NCBI GenBank assembly: GCA_028702675.1
Contig: JAQVOJ010000002.1
Location: forward strand, 1 to 34,192
From: Bacteroidales bacterium
GTDB lineage: Bacteria; Bacteroidota; Bacteroidia; Bacteroidales; ML635J-15
Reading direction: 5' to 3'
DNA length: 34,192 bases
How positions within the stretch are numbered: the first letter of the stretch is position 1; every line of letters starts with the position of its first letter. The notes under the pieces are model-generated. The model ran no database searches. It was given only the letters and a program-made list of their open reading frames with translations, and was not told the origin of the DNA. Below, one piece after another: positions 1 through 10,202 of the stretch. Position numbers and translations under genes: made by a program.

Positions 1-86
1 TAATCAATAGCTTGTAGAAGCAAGTGATTAAAATCATTCTCAGATTTAATTTCAAATATGTTTTTGATATATCTTGAAATATCCAT
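1..86 (-). CDS. Partial CDS (5' end only, runs off the left edge); N-terminus MDISRYIKNIFEIKSENDFNHLLLQAID, possibly a LuxE/PaaK-type acyltransferase
   Basis: Open reading frame on the minus strand from ATG (complement of 84-86) to the window edge with no stop; the N-terminus resembles the start of Bacteroidota acyl-protein synthetase-like proteins from memory, but only 28 residues are visible. Confidence 0.35.
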   Translation of the reverse strand, partial: MDISRYIKNIFEIKSENDFNHLLLQAID

Positions 87-92
87 TTCTCA

Positions 93-121
93 AAAATAAA
101 AAAAGGGGCTTGTATGCCCCT
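93..121 (-). terminator. Rho-independent terminator downstream of the 144..956 gene
   Basis: Minus strand reads AGGGGC-ATACAA-GCCCCT followed by a T-rich run (TTTTTTTATTTTTG). Confidence 0.75.
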
Positions 122-143
122 ACAATTTACAGTAAATATTTTA

Positions 144-956
144 TTATTTCTTTTTAAGTTCTGCCCACGTGTTTGAATATCTTAAATAATACATCCCTTT
201 TTCAAGTTCTGAAGTATTAATATTATCACCGTATCCTTCAAGCACTTCTTCTCCAAATTCGTTTTGCATTATGTAATAAGTTTCTCCTGAAAAAAGGAGC
301 TCTTTCTTTACCTTTTTAAGATTAGTCATAATGGTAACACTATCTTTATTTACATATAGAATTTTTTCGTCGCTCATGTTAACTTTATGCAAATGGTCTT
401 TTTGTAATATTCTAAACTTATTCTCGCCATTATGAGGATATACTTTTACTTTATATGTCTGATTATCTGGTCCACCTTTGCCTGCAACAACCGCTACATC
501 TATCCACGAACCCCATCTATATTGTTGCACTTTAAAACTTAATTTAGCACTCTCGCCTTTGGTTGTAAACTCAAGCAAGTTTTCGTAACCTAAATTCATA
601 TCTACAAGTTCGTAAGTACTTAATGGTTTTAGTATTTCCGGATTAATTATTCTAGGTTTACAGTTTGCTTCGTGGTTTAAGAAGATTTTAATTGGTTCTC
701 CTAATTCTAATGGCATTTCGGAAAGTGCTATCCTGAAAGCACTTGAGTTTATAACGTCATTATACGGCTCATTGTTTATCTCAATACTTGTGATGCAGTA
801 ATTTATACCTTCACCTTCGTCAAGCATTGGGTTATTAACATATAAGTCTAAACCTTGAAATACTCCTTCGAGTTTTGTTGTTTCGATAGTAGCAAAAATT
901 GTTGATATTGACATTATCAACAAAAAACATATTACGGTAAACTTCTTCATAGTCAA
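144..956 (-). CDS. Secreted hypothetical protein with signal peptide
   Basis: 270-aa ORF, N-terminal hydrophobic signal (KKFTVICFLLIMSISTIFA), no recognised domain; followed by a terminator. Confidence 0.75.
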   Translation of the reverse strand: MTMKKFTVICFLLIMSISTIFATIETTKLEGVFQGLDLYVNNPMLDEGEGINYCITSIEINNEPYNDVINSSAFRIALSEMPLELGEPIKIFLNHEANCKPRIINPEILKPLSTYELVDMNLGYENLLEFTTKGESAKLSFKVQQYRWGSWIDVAVVAGKGGPDNQTYKVKVYPHNGENKFRILQKDHLHKVNMSDEKILYVNKDSVTIMTNLKKVKKELLFSGETYYIMQNEFGEEVLEGYGDNINTSELEKGMYYLRYSNTWAELKKK

Positions 957-1158
957 GAGTTTTAAAAAGTTATCAACAAATATATGTTAATATTTTGATA
1001 TAATCAAAAAAAACTTAAGATTTTAGCGAAAAAGTAATTAATTTTTAAGTTTTAAAAGGTTTTTACCATAAGATTGTTAAAAATAAATTAGGAAACATAT
1101 AGTTTAATGTAAATAATAAAATGTAGTTTAGTTCTGTTTTGTAAAAAAGCAGATTTAT

Positions 1159-2952
1159 ATGAAAAAATTATTATTAATTACATTAGTTTTATTTAGTTTA
1201 TGCTCCGTAGCTCAAGAAATTGAACCTTTCAAAGAGTATTATTCTAATGGGAATATTAAAACTGAAGGCTCGTATTATTTAGGGCAGGAAATAGGAAAAT
1301 GGAAGTTTTATAGCTCTGAAGGAGTTTTGCTACAAGAAGTAGATTTTTATAAAGGAGAGATTCATGGCTTAAATAAAACATTTTATAGGAATGGGAGTAA
1401 AAAAGATTGCTATAGTTATTATGGTAATACACTTAATGGAGAATTTTCTGAATGGTACGAAGATGGTTCCTTAAAACTTACAGGATATTACGATTTATCC
1501 ATTAAAGATAGTATTTGGAGATTTTATTATCCTGAAGAAAAACTTAAAATGGAGATTTTGTATGATAATGGTTTTGGTAAGATAATTACTTTTAATTCTC
1601 CTGAAGGTAAAACTACTGTTGAAAATTACAACGGACATATGACTCAGCTTTATGAATCTGGGGCAAAGCAGTCAGAGGGAGATATTCAAGATGGCTATGA
1701 GCATGGAAATTGGATATATTATTTCGAAAATGGAAATAAAAAATCAGAGGGAAATTTTCTGTTAGGAAATAGAATTGGAACTTGGGAAGAATGGTATGCT
1801 AATGGAAATAAAAAAAGCATTATTAACTATGAAAATGGCGATTGTATTTATTGGTATATAACAGGTGAAAAGGAAATGGAGGGTAAAATAAAAGACGGTG
1901 AGCGAGAGGGAACTTGGAACTTTTGGTATAGAAACGGGAATAGACGTAGTGTTAATACTTATGTAGCCGGTGTTAGAAATGGGATACAAAAAAAATATTA
2001 CGAAAACGGACAGCTCGAAGCGGAAATAAACTATAAAGATGGTTTAAAAAATGGTAAGGCTCATTGGTATCATTCAGACAGTAAAAAGGACATAGAAGGT
2101 AATTTTAAAAACGATATTCAACACGGTTTGTGGACTTATTGGAGGCGTGATGGACAGAAAGGCAACGAGGGACATTACTTAAACGGTAAAATGGATGGTA
2201 AATGGACTTATTGGTACGAAAACGGCCAGATATGGAAAATTGTAAATTATAATAATGGAGTTAAAGACGGCGATTATTTAATCTATTTTGAAAATGGTAA
2301 TATGTTTCGCGAAGGACAGTTCGAGAATGATGCTGAGGTAGGATATTGGAAAGAGTATTACGAAAATGGTCAAGTTAAATTAGAGGGAGATTTTGAGTAC
2401 GGAAAAATGAATAATAAATGGATTAGCTGGTACGAAAATGGACAAAAGAAATCTGAAATTAGCTACACAAATGGACTATATTCCGGGAATGCAACTTATT
2501 GGTATCCAAATGGGAAAAAGCAACTAGAAGAGGCTTACATAATTATTACCAGCGAAGGCAAAGAGCGGTTATACGTTGATTCAGAAGAACACTCCGTGCT
2601 ACATGGCAATTACAAAACCTATAATATTAAAGGTATAAATCTGATTTCAGGTAAATACGAGCTTGGAAAAAAAGTCGATAAATGGATTATGAATAATAAT
2701 AACGGTGATCGTATAAGAATTGAACAGTATCTTAATGACCAACCTGATGGTAAATGGGAATCTTGGTACGACCATGGAGTGAAAAAGTCAGAAATTAACT
2801 ATAAAAATGGACTTAAAGAAGGCAAAACTATTTATTACGACCCTAAGGGAAATATTGAATACGAAGCATTATTTCGTGGTAATAGAGTTGTAGAGGTGTA
2901 TGTTGACCAAACAAAAGCTGAAACGGAAAAAGGAACACAGTATAATAGGTAG
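1159..2952 (+). CDS. Secreted protein made of many MORN-like (MORN_2/YwqK-type) repeats
   Basis: Signal peptide followed by many ~23-residue repeats of the type W-x-Y-Y/W-x-x-N-G-x-x-K-x-E-G/I-x-Y-x-x-G. Confidence 0.9.
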   Translation: MKKLLLITLVLFSLCSVAQEIEPFKEYYSNGNIKTEGSYYLGQEIGKWKFYSSEGVLLQEVDFYKGEIHGLNKTFYRNGSKKDCYSYYGNTLNGEFSEWYEDGSLKLTGYYDLSIKDSIWRFYYPEEKLKMEILYDNGFGKIITFNSPEGKTTVENYNGHMTQLYESGAKQSEGDIQDGYEHGNWIYYFENGNKKSEGNFLLGNRIGTWEEWYANGNKKSIINYENGDCIYWYITGEKEMEGKIKDGEREGTWNFWYRNGNRRSVNTYVAGVRNGIQKKYYENGQLEAEINYKDGLKNGKAHWYHSDSKKDIEGNFKNDIQHGLWTYWRRDGQKGNEGHYLNGKMDGKWTYWYENGQIWKIVNYNNGVKDGDYLIYFENGNMFREGQFENDAEVGYWKEYYENGQVKLEGDFEYGKMNNKWISWYENGQKKSEISYTNGLYSGNATYWYPNGKKQLEEAYIIITSEGKERLYVDSEEHSVLHGNYKTYNIKGINLISGKYELGKKVDKWIMNNNNGDRIRIEQYLNDQPDGKWESWYDHGVKKSEINYKNGLKEGKTIYYDPKGNIEYEALFRGNRVVEVYVDQTKAETEKGTQYNR

Positions 2953-2987
2953 TTTTATTTTATGTAAATTCTTAAATTGAGTTTGAA

Positions 2988-3488
2988 TCACTCTAACACT
3001 AATTCTTGAGTTTCTTCAATATTGCTTTTATTGCCTGCTCTATCTTTAATATAGAATTTATATTTTATTGTATCGCCTTTATATGGGGGGTAGTGATTTA
3101 TATCTTTTACGATTATTTCTCCTTTAAGGGTTTTATTATTACCGGCAGATTCAAAATATGGAATACGATAATTTAAAGGGATTCTCCCTGTATCTTCAAA
3201 AAATTCTCCACTAATTTTTGTAAAGGCACTTATAAAAATAGTTTTTGAGATGCTTTCGGTAATAGTATCGCCAGGCTGTATAAATCCTAAATCACCATCG
3301 CCATCTATAAACGAAAAACGTAATTCTCCAATTAATCCCTGATTCTCAAATGAATCAACAGAATCAGTCATGATAAAACTAATAAATTCAATTTGAGGTT
3401 CGGGGGGATATGTTTCAATTTTAAAACAGGAACACACTGAAAATATAATAATTATTGTTAGAACAATATGTTTAATAAGCTGTTTCAT
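2988..3488 (-). CDS. Hypothetical lipoprotein
   Basis: Likely start at MKQLIKHIVLTIIIIFSVCSC (lipobox-like SVCSC); the ORF track start at 3524 adds 12 residues. Confidence 0.7.
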   Translation of the reverse strand: MKQLIKHIVLTIIIIFSVCSCFKIETYPPEPQIEFISFIMTDSVDSFENQGLIGELRFSFIDGDGDLGFIQPGDTITESISKTIFISAFTKISGEFFEDTGRIPLNYRIPYFESAGNNKTLKGEIIVKDINHYPPYKGDTIKYKFYIKDRAGNKSNIEETQELVLE

Positions 3489-3648
3489 CAATGTGCTAAT
3501 TATTAAATTAATAATATTACACAAATTTAATAAAAACTTTGTTTTACCTATTGAGTTAATTTACATTTAATTAAAATGAATGAGTATCGGAATACAAATA
3601 ATTTTAAATATTAAGTCTAAATAAATTTAGTTTATTGTTTATAAACAG

Positions 3649-3656
3649 TATTTTTG
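3649..3656 (+). promoter_or_regulatory. Putative Bacteroidota -7 box (TATTTTTG) for mrp
   Basis: Exact match to TAnnTTTG 22 nt upstream of the ATG at 3678. Confidence 0.45.
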
Positions 3657-3677
3657 TGTTATAAAAAAATTATTAAG

Positions 3678-4781
3678 ATGTTACCAAATATAGAAAAACT
3701 ACGAGAGATTCTAAGTACGGTTTTGCATCCAGAAAAAGGGAAACCTATTACTGAGCTTGGAATGATCGAAAATCTTTCGGTTAAAGATGGAAAGATTGAA
3801 CTTAGCTTATTGTTTGAGCGAGCAAACGATCCTTTTTTAGGTAAAATCAAAAAAGAATGTACCGATAAAATCACTGATTTTGCCGGTAATGAATTTGAGC
3901 TTAGCATAAATACTAAATTAAAGAAAAAGGAAGCTCCAATAGAACCTGAAAAGCCACTTAAAGATGTGAGAAACATTATTGCAGTTGCAAGCGGTAAAGG
4001 AGGCGTAGGTAAATCTACTGTGGCTGTTAATCTTGCTATTGCACTTGCCAGAGGTGGTTACAGAGTTGGTATTATTGATGCAGATATTTACGGACCTAGT
4101 ATCCCGAAAATGTTTGGTGTTGAAAACGAAAAACCAAAAGGTGTTAAAATTGGAGAAAAAGACTTTATTGTTCCTATAGAAAAGTTTGGAGTAAAAGTTT
4201 TGTCAATAGGCTTTTTCGTTGATCCAAAAAATGCTTTGGTTTGGAGAGGTCCTATGGCATCAGGAGCGTTAAAGCAACTATTGCTCGATACTCATTGGGG
4301 CGAACTAGATTATCTTTTAGTAGATCTTCCTCCAGGAACTAGTGATATCCACCTAACATTAGTACAAACAGTTGCTGTTACAGGTGCTATTGTGGTTAGC
4401 ACCCCACAGGATGTAGCTCTTGCTGATGCCAGAAAAGGTGTAGCAATGTTCGCAACCCATGGAATTGAAGTTCCCGTTTTAGGTTTAGTAGAAAATATGG
4501 CATGGTTTACTCCCGAAGAATTACCAAATAATAAGTATTTTATATTTGGTGATGGAGGTTGTAAAAGACTAGCACAAGAACTTAATGTTCCTCTGTTAGG
4601 TCAAATTCCTTTAGTGCAATCGGTAAGAGAAGCCGGAGACGATGGTAACCCTGCAGCTGTGTTTAAAACCGAGATTACTCTTAAAGCATTTGAAGAACTT
4701 TCTGACAATGTTATAAAAGAAGTTGATGAGCGTAATGATAAGTTTGAACCAACTAAAATTGTAAAAGTTACTCATAAATAA
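3678..4781 (+). CDS. mrp: Mrp/NBP35 family Fe-S cluster carrier P-loop ATPase
   Basis: Deviant Walker A GKGGVGKST, DADIYGPSIPKMFG, DLPPGTSD; N-terminal MIP18/DUF59-type domain; start placed at MLPNIEKL because the predicted promoter overlaps the ORF-track start at 3654. Confidence 0.93.
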   Translation: MLPNIEKLREILSTVLHPEKGKPITELGMIENLSVKDGKIELSLLFERANDPFLGKIKKECTDKITDFAGNEFELSINTKLKKKEAPIEPEKPLKDVRNIIAVASGKGGVGKSTVAVNLAIALARGGYRVGIIDADIYGPSIPKMFGVENEKPKGVKIGEKDFIVPIEKFGVKVLSIGFFVDPKNALVWRGPMASGALKQLLLDTHWGELDYLLVDLPPGTSDIHLTLVQTVAVTGAIVVSTPQDVALADARKGVAMFATHGIEVPVLGLVENMAWFTPEELPNNKYFIFGDGGCKRLAQELNVPLLGQIPLVQSVREAGDDGNPAAVFKTEITLKAFEELSDNVIKEVDERNDKFEPTKIVKVTHK

Positions 4782-4792
4782 AATTAATAAGA

Positions 4793-5023
4793 ATGGAAGA
4801 ATTAACAGAAAAAATAAAAAAGTCTATTGACGAAGTTCGCCCTTACTTAGTGGCTGATGGTGGAGATATTGAATTTATAGAACTTACAGATGATATGATA
4901 GTAAAAGTTAAACTGCTTGGTGCATGTGGTTCTTGTCCATATAGTGTGCAAACTCTTAAACTTGGAGTGGAGGAAAAACTTAAAAAAGACGTACCTGAAG
5001 TAAAAGAGGTTGTATCTGTTTAA
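4793..5023 (+). CDS. NifU C-terminal domain Fe-S scaffold protein
   Basis: 76 aa, VRPYLVADGGDIEF...LGACGSCPYSVQTLK CxxC motif. Confidence 0.93.
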   Translation: MEELTEKIKKSIDEVRPYLVADGGDIEFIELTDDMIVKVKLLGACGSCPYSVQTLKLGVEEKLKKDVPEVKEVVSV

Positions 5024-5043
5024 TTTTTCTAACTAAAACAATT

Positions 5044-6480
5044 TTATATCTTAAAGTGCTCCGGCTTACGTCTTTGTATTTTGATTGCTACCCATTTATA
5101 AGAGATAGTAATTAGATAGGCTGCTGGTATTAGCATTAAAACATCAGCTGGTAATAAGTAGCGCATTTCTATATTTCTTGTTACAAAACAAATATAATAA
5201 TATAGGAGTAAAAAGAATCCGCTACTTATTATCCAGAACATTAATTTATGTCGTATCATAAAATAAATACCAAAAATCCCAAGAAGTAATAATAAGGATC
5301 TAAAAATGAATAACCCTAAAGCAAGGAAGCTGATTACTTTGTTGGGTGCATCATGTAGAGATGATTTTAGTAGAGCTGTTTTTAAATTACCAAGTGGAAC
5401 TTTAACTTTATAATCAAAGGGATATTTTTCAATCTGTTTAGCTCTAAGTTCAGAAAATAAGGAAGATATTTCTTTATTGCAACTTTCAGTACCCGAAAAT
5501 CCGTGATTCTCCTTGTTCCAGTAAGTACTATACTTTCTAAAGCCTGAACCGCAGTTTTGAGAAAGATATTCTGCTTTTCGCAATTTTATTGAATCTTCGT
5601 AACTCAAATAACACTTTTGAGGCCAATCTACAGATTTCCCGTTTACAATTTGTGAAAGCTGTGGTTCAAATCCTGACTGAACGGTATTTATGTATTGTTT
5701 AAAAGCTAACACATCAGATTCAATGCTTTCATATTCACCGCCTAATCTAAGAGTAAGTACAACATCTCCTGTAATATAATAATTTCTTATAGGCCATGGT
5801 AAATAAACAATTGCTAATCCTAATATAAAAAAGACAAGATGTAATATATGTCTTTTTATAATTATTAATTTGGTTATTAAAATATAAACTAACATAAATG
5901 GAATAATAGCTGCAATCTGAATTTTGCATAATATAGCAGCCCCAATAATAATTCCACTAATTAAATAATCGTATTTTTTATCTTTAACAAAAAAGTATAG
6001 TGATACTATCATTAGAATTATTCCCAACGATTCGCTGGCAATTAATGGCGTTCTGAGAATAACAAAAGGATATATCGCATATAACCCGGCAATTACTAAC
6101 CCAAGTCTTTGACTATTAAACAATTTACGTGATATTGAGAACAACAATATAATACACAATGTGTCTAATAATACTTGAATCCACATGATTAAATGCATTG
6201 CAATATACATATTCTTCCCCGAAATTAGATATATTAATGCAATGAATAATGAATATGTAGGTGTTCTACCGGTACTATAATTATCAGCATCTAAAGAGGT
6301 TTTATAGCTACCATAATCTATAAGATTTTTTGCGGCTTGTGTATATGAATATGTGTCTTCTTGATAATAAAAATCAGACCTTCCAAAATATAATTCAGCA
6401 CCAAACAAAGTAAATAATACTCTTAAAAATAATCCGAAGAGTAAAATTAAAACTAGCTGTTTTTTATATTTGGGGTGCAT
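5044..6480 (-). CDS. Multi-pass membrane glycosyltransferase (GT39/ArnT-PMT-like)
   Basis: Multiple hydrophobic helices, N-terminal region with acidic residues in a periplasmic loop, architecture typical of the ArnT-like/PMT_2 superfamily. Confidence 0.75.
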   Translation of the reverse strand: MHPKYKKQLVLILLFGLFLRVLFTLFGAELYFGRSDFYYQEDTYSYTQAAKNLIDYGSYKTSLDADNYSTGRTPTYSLFIALIYLISGKNMYIAMHLIMWIQVLLDTLCIILLFSISRKLFNSQRLGLVIAGLYAIYPFVILRTPLIASESLGIILMIVSLYFFVKDKKYDYLISGIIIGAAILCKIQIAAIIPFMLVYILITKLIIIKRHILHLVFFILGLAIVYLPWPIRNYYITGDVVLTLRLGGEYESIESDVLAFKQYINTVQSGFEPQLSQIVNGKSVDWPQKCYLSYEDSIKLRKAEYLSQNCGSGFRKYSTYWNKENHGFSGTESCNKEISSLFSELRAKQIEKYPFDYKVKVPLGNLKTALLKSSLHDAPNKVISFLALGLFIFRSLLLLLGIFGIYFMIRHKLMFWIISSGFFLLLYYYICFVTRNIEMRYLLPADVLMLIPAAYLITISYKWVAIKIQRRKPEHFKI

Positions 6481-6569
6481 AGTTTTATTTTATAGAAGCA
6501 AATATAGTATAATCATTTATAATTCCTTATAATATAAATATCTTGTTTTTTATAGTGATGAATTATTGA

Positions 6570-6577
6570 TAATTTTG
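6570..6577 (+). promoter_or_regulatory. Putative -7 box (TAATTTTG) for gltX
   Basis: Exact TAnnTTTG match 15 nt upstream of ATG 6592. Confidence 0.45.
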
Positions 6578-6591
6578 CAAAAAACAATTTT

Positions 6592-8109
6592 ATGAGTAAA
6601 ATACGAGTACGTTTTGCCCCAAGTCCTACCGGACCACTGCATATTGGAGGAGTAAGGACAGCTTTATATAACTATTTGTTTGCTAAAAAGCACAGTGGTG
6701 TTTTCATTTTAAGAATTGAAGATACAGATCAAACACGATATGTTAAGGGAGCCGAAGAATATATAGTGGAATCATTGAAATGGTGTGGTATAGAGCCAGA
6801 CGAAAGTGTGCAAAATGGGGGTAATTACGGTCCTTATAAGCAAAGTGAGCGAAGTAGAATTTATAAAGAATATGTAGCAAAACTTATTGCCAGCGATAAT
6901 GCATATTATGCATTTGACACTCCCGATGAGCTTGATAATTTGCGTAAAGAGGCAGAGAATTCAAAAACTCCTTTTGTGTATAACGCCTTTACTCGCGAAA
7001 AACTTAAAAACTCAACAATTCTTTCTAAAGAAGAGTGCGAAAAATTAATTGCAAACAATACTCCTTATGTTGTAAGATTTAAAACTCCTATTGATAAGGA
7101 AATTGTAATAAACGACCTAGTAAGGGGTGAAATTAAATTTAACAGCAACCAAACAGATGATAAGGTTTTATTTAAATCGGATGGATTACCAACATATCAT
7201 CTTGCCAATATTGTTGATGACCATTTGATGCAAATAAGTCATGTTATTAGAGGCGAAGAATGGCTGCCTTCCTTGCCATTGCACGTAATGCTTTATGAGG
7301 CACTTAGTTGGAAAGCTCCTCTTTTTGCTCATCTTCCGTTAATACTTAAACCCGAAGGTAAAGGTAAATTGAGTAAACGAGATGGAGATAAAATGGGATT
7401 TCCGGTTTTTCCTATAGAATATAAAACTCCCGAAGGTGAGATATATAGGGGGTATCGTGAAGATGGTTATTTGCCGGAAGCTTTTATTAATATGCTAGCA
7501 TTATTGGGTTGGAATCCAGGAGATGAAAGAGAAATTATGGGTGTTAACGAACTTATTGAAGAATTTTCTATTGAAAGAGTTGGTAAGAGCGGGAGTAGAT
7601 TTAGCCCCGAAAAGGCAAAATGGTTTAATCAGCAATATCTGCATAAAATGCCGGACGAAAAACTGGCGTTATTGTTTGCCGAAGAGCTGAAAAAGCATAA
7701 TATAAAATCTGATTTTTCTAAAGATATAAAGATTTGCAGCTTACTAAAAGAACGTATTAGTTTTGTCTCTGAGTTGTGGAACGAAGCTTATTTCTTTTAT
7801 AAAACTCCCGACAATTACGATGAAAAGTTTGCTAAAAAAGCATGGAAAGAAGATACAGCTGAAATAATGACTGATTTAATGTTGTTATTGAATAAAATTG
7901 ATCAATTTGAAGCCAATAATCTCGAAACCAAAGTAAAAGAAATGATTGCAGCTAAAGAACTTGGTTTCGGAAAAGTTATGACGCCATTTAGATTGGCATT
8001 GGTAGGAGCCGGAAAAGGTCCTCATGTGTTTGATATTGCCGAAATAATTGGTAGAGGAGAAACTATCTTACGAATTAAAAAGGCAATTGAAGCATTTGGT
8101 AATGCTTAA
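6592..8109 (+). CDS. gltX: Glutamate--tRNA ligase
   Basis: RFAPSPTGPLHIGGVRTALYNYLFA (HIGH) and GKLSKRDGD (KMSKS-like) motifs. Confidence 0.97.
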   Translation: MSKIRVRFAPSPTGPLHIGGVRTALYNYLFAKKHSGVFILRIEDTDQTRYVKGAEEYIVESLKWCGIEPDESVQNGGNYGPYKQSERSRIYKEYVAKLIASDNAYYAFDTPDELDNLRKEAENSKTPFVYNAFTREKLKNSTILSKEECEKLIANNTPYVVRFKTPIDKEIVINDLVRGEIKFNSNQTDDKVLFKSDGLPTYHLANIVDDHLMQISHVIRGEEWLPSLPLHVMLYEALSWKAPLFAHLPLILKPEGKGKLSKRDGDKMGFPVFPIEYKTPEGEIYRGYREDGYLPEAFINMLALLGWNPGDEREIMGVNELIEEFSIERVGKSGSRFSPEKAKWFNQQYLHKMPDEKLALLFAEELKKHNIKSDFSKDIKICSLLKERISFVSELWNEAYFFYKTPDNYDEKFAKKAWKEDTAEIMTDLMLLLNKIDQFEANNLETKVKEMIAAKELGFGKVMTPFRLALVGAGKGPHVFDIAEIIGRGETILRIKKAIEAFGNA

Positions 8110-8135
8110 AAAGATTACAGGAATTATCTTTTTAA

Positions 8136-9380
8136 CTAATCAGTAAAAACCAAAACATTATCAAGGAAATAAGATCCTGATCCTGTTGCTGAGCAGTTAT
8201 ATTTAAATGCAATATGTACATTCCCTGAGTAGTCTGATAAATCAATATCTCCAGAATTAGTATTGTTCGCAGAAGAAGCAATTATTACATTGGTAAATTC
8301 TGTCCATGTTGCGTCTTCAGGGTTCGAACCACTTGTAAAATCAGAAGAGATATAAACCTTCAAGCTTGATTGATTTAGATTCATTGCTCTAGTAATAAAG
8401 CTTAGTTTTAGGTTTGGATGCTCTTCTATGCTAAATTCAGGAGTAATCAGCCATGAAGTATTTTCTCCGCTACCACCCACACGTGCCATGGTGTCGTATC
8501 CGTTGTTTACACCCTTCCAAAGAATACTGCCAAAGTTTGTCCAGTCTGTAAGTACAATATCTGCTCCCTGCACTACATTATCAAAGTTTTCTTCTAGTAT
8601 AGCAATATATTCTCCACACCTTAAACCATCCATATTAACTTCATCCATTTTACGAATATATAGCTGCCATTCATCACGGTGCTGGCTTAATATTCCTATT
8701 ATTTCTCCTTTTCCTTCTGGAATCTGTTCACTTGCAAAACTTGAATATCCACTTGTTCTAACAATTAATTGGTTTCCGTTACAATCTTCAAGAGTACGAT
8801 TTTCTGTTAATAGATTTTCACCATCAGCAAAAGTTTTACCTAAATCACTTTCAATAAACTGAACATCTTCTAATTGTATAAGTTGTGCTTGATACAATCC
8901 GGTATTTATCTGTGGAATAGTAAGCAATTTGGGTGTTCTGAACATGTGTGTAGCAATTTTTCTAATATTTTTTTCAACATGAACCGAATCAATTTGCAAC
9001 ATACCTTCGTAATCGCCAAGAATACAGCCATTTAGGTTAAGTCTGATAGAATCGCCTAGATACAAACCTCCAGAGGCTTGCATATGTAAATTAACTGCTC
9101 CGGTATTGTCCTGAATAAAAGCACTTTTATAAATGTTACCTGATTTATCGTCCATAGTTACAACTGCGTAAACAGAATAATCATTGGTAAATTTATAGGT
9201 GATATATGGTCCCGTAAGTATGCTATCGATATACATTTGACGTAAATCTCCAATAGTAAGAGCTTCTCCAACTGGTATAGTAACTTCAGGTGGCTCCTCA
9301 AACGAGTTTTGAATACATGATGATAAAAACATCAAAATTGGTATTAGCACTAATATTAAATATTTATATTTCATTGTCAA
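8136..9380 (-). CDS. DUF5689-type lipoprotein with C-terminal choice-of-anchor J-like domain
   Basis: Lipobox LSSCIQ; shares YTFTNDY..VTMDDKSGNIYK and DCNGNQLIVRTSGY with the next ORF; C-terminal ENFDN...W..SWLITPEF...SGSYFLDNVLVF. Confidence 0.8.
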   Translation of the reverse strand: MTMKYKYLILVLIPILMFLSSCIQNSFEEPPEVTIPVGEALTIGDLRQMYIDSILTGPYITYKFTNDYSVYAVVTMDDKSGNIYKSAFIQDNTGAVNLHMQASGGLYLGDSIRLNLNGCILGDYEGMLQIDSVHVEKNIRKIATHMFRTPKLLTIPQINTGLYQAQLIQLEDVQFIESDLGKTFADGENLLTENRTLEDCNGNQLIVRTSGYSSFASEQIPEGKGEIIGILSQHRDEWQLYIRKMDEVNMDGLRCGEYIAILEENFDNVVQGADIVLTDWTNFGSILWKGVNNGYDTMARVGGSGENTSWLITPEFSIEEHPNLKLSFITRAMNLNQSSLKVYISSDFTSGSNPEDATWTEFTNVIIASSANNTNSGDIDLSDYSGNVHIAFKYNCSATGSGSYFLDNVLVFTD

Positions 9381-9403
9381 TATAATTTAATTCAATTAAT
9401 TTT

Positions 9404-10183
9404 TTAATTATCGCATCTTGTGCTGTCAAGTTGTACTTCTTCTATCGAGCGTATTATTAGTTGGCGAGTAACAGTGCCTGTGTATCCTATAAAAGTTGTA
9501 GCAATACCAACAATGCTTCCTCTTCCTTCGGCAACTGTATCAGCAGCAAAATCGGCATACCCGCTTGTTCTTACAGTAAGTTGATTTCCATTACAATCAA
9601 CTAAGATTCTGTTTTGTGTTGTATTGTTTACGCCATCTGCATATGTTTTTCCTAATTCATTGTCAGCAAATTGAACATCTACTACTTTTACAAGCTTACA
9701 TTCATAATCGTTTGTTTCTAGGTCGGGTATGCTTATCTCTGCGGGTTCTATTGCAGCATTATTACTCTGAATAATGATATTTTTACTTGCATCTAAAATT
9801 CCATCGAATACAATTTCCATTTTACCGCTATAGTCAACAATAGAAGCTCCATTTAAATTAATTCTGATTTTTTGACCTGCTCTGGTAAGTCCGGCAGTGC
9901 TTAATTTGTATAAATTAATTCCACCTGTTGAGTCCTGTACATAAGCTTCTTTATAAATATTCCCATTTGAGTCGTCCATTGTTACAGTTGCAAACAACAT
10001 ATAATCATCGGTAAAAGTATAGTTATCTCCACTATCGGCATGTATCTGATATATGTCTGCAATGTTAAGAAACAGATCGGTGTTTGCCTCTGTAATTGGT
10101 GGAGTGTCTGGTTCAAGTTCGCAAGAATTTAAACCTGCAAGAACTATTATTAATACTGATATTTTAATAGCTAAATATTTCAT
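9404..10183 (-). CDS. DUF5689-type lipoprotein
   Basis: Lipobox LNSCEL; paralogous to the 8136..9380 product (YTFTDDYMLFATVTMDDSNGNIYKEAYVQD, DCNGNQLTVRTSGY). Confidence 0.82.
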   Translation of the reverse strand: MKYLAIKISVLIIVLAGLNSCELEPDTPPITEANTDLFLNIADIYQIHADSGDNYTFTDDYMLFATVTMDDSNGNIYKEAYVQDSTGGINLYKLSTAGLTRAGQKIRINLNGASIVDYSGKMEIVFDGILDASKNIIIQSNNAAIEPAEISIPDLETNDYECKLVKVVDVQFADNELGKTYADGVNNTTQNRILVDCNGNQLTVRTSGYADFAADTVAEGRGSIVGIATTFIGYTGTVTRQLIIRSIEEVQLDSTRCDN

Positions 10184-10202
10184 TTTTTCAATTTATATTT
10201 AT

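Noticed and set aside
1159-2952. Calling the MORN-like repeat protein a YwqK-type antitoxin
   Set aside because: That label follows the repeat family name; the protein is long, secreted and has no toxin partner beside it
8321-8330. GGTTCGAACC resembling a tRNA T-arm
   Set aside because: Lies inside the DUF5689 lipoprotein CDS in frame; no acceptor, anticodon or D-arm can be folded around it
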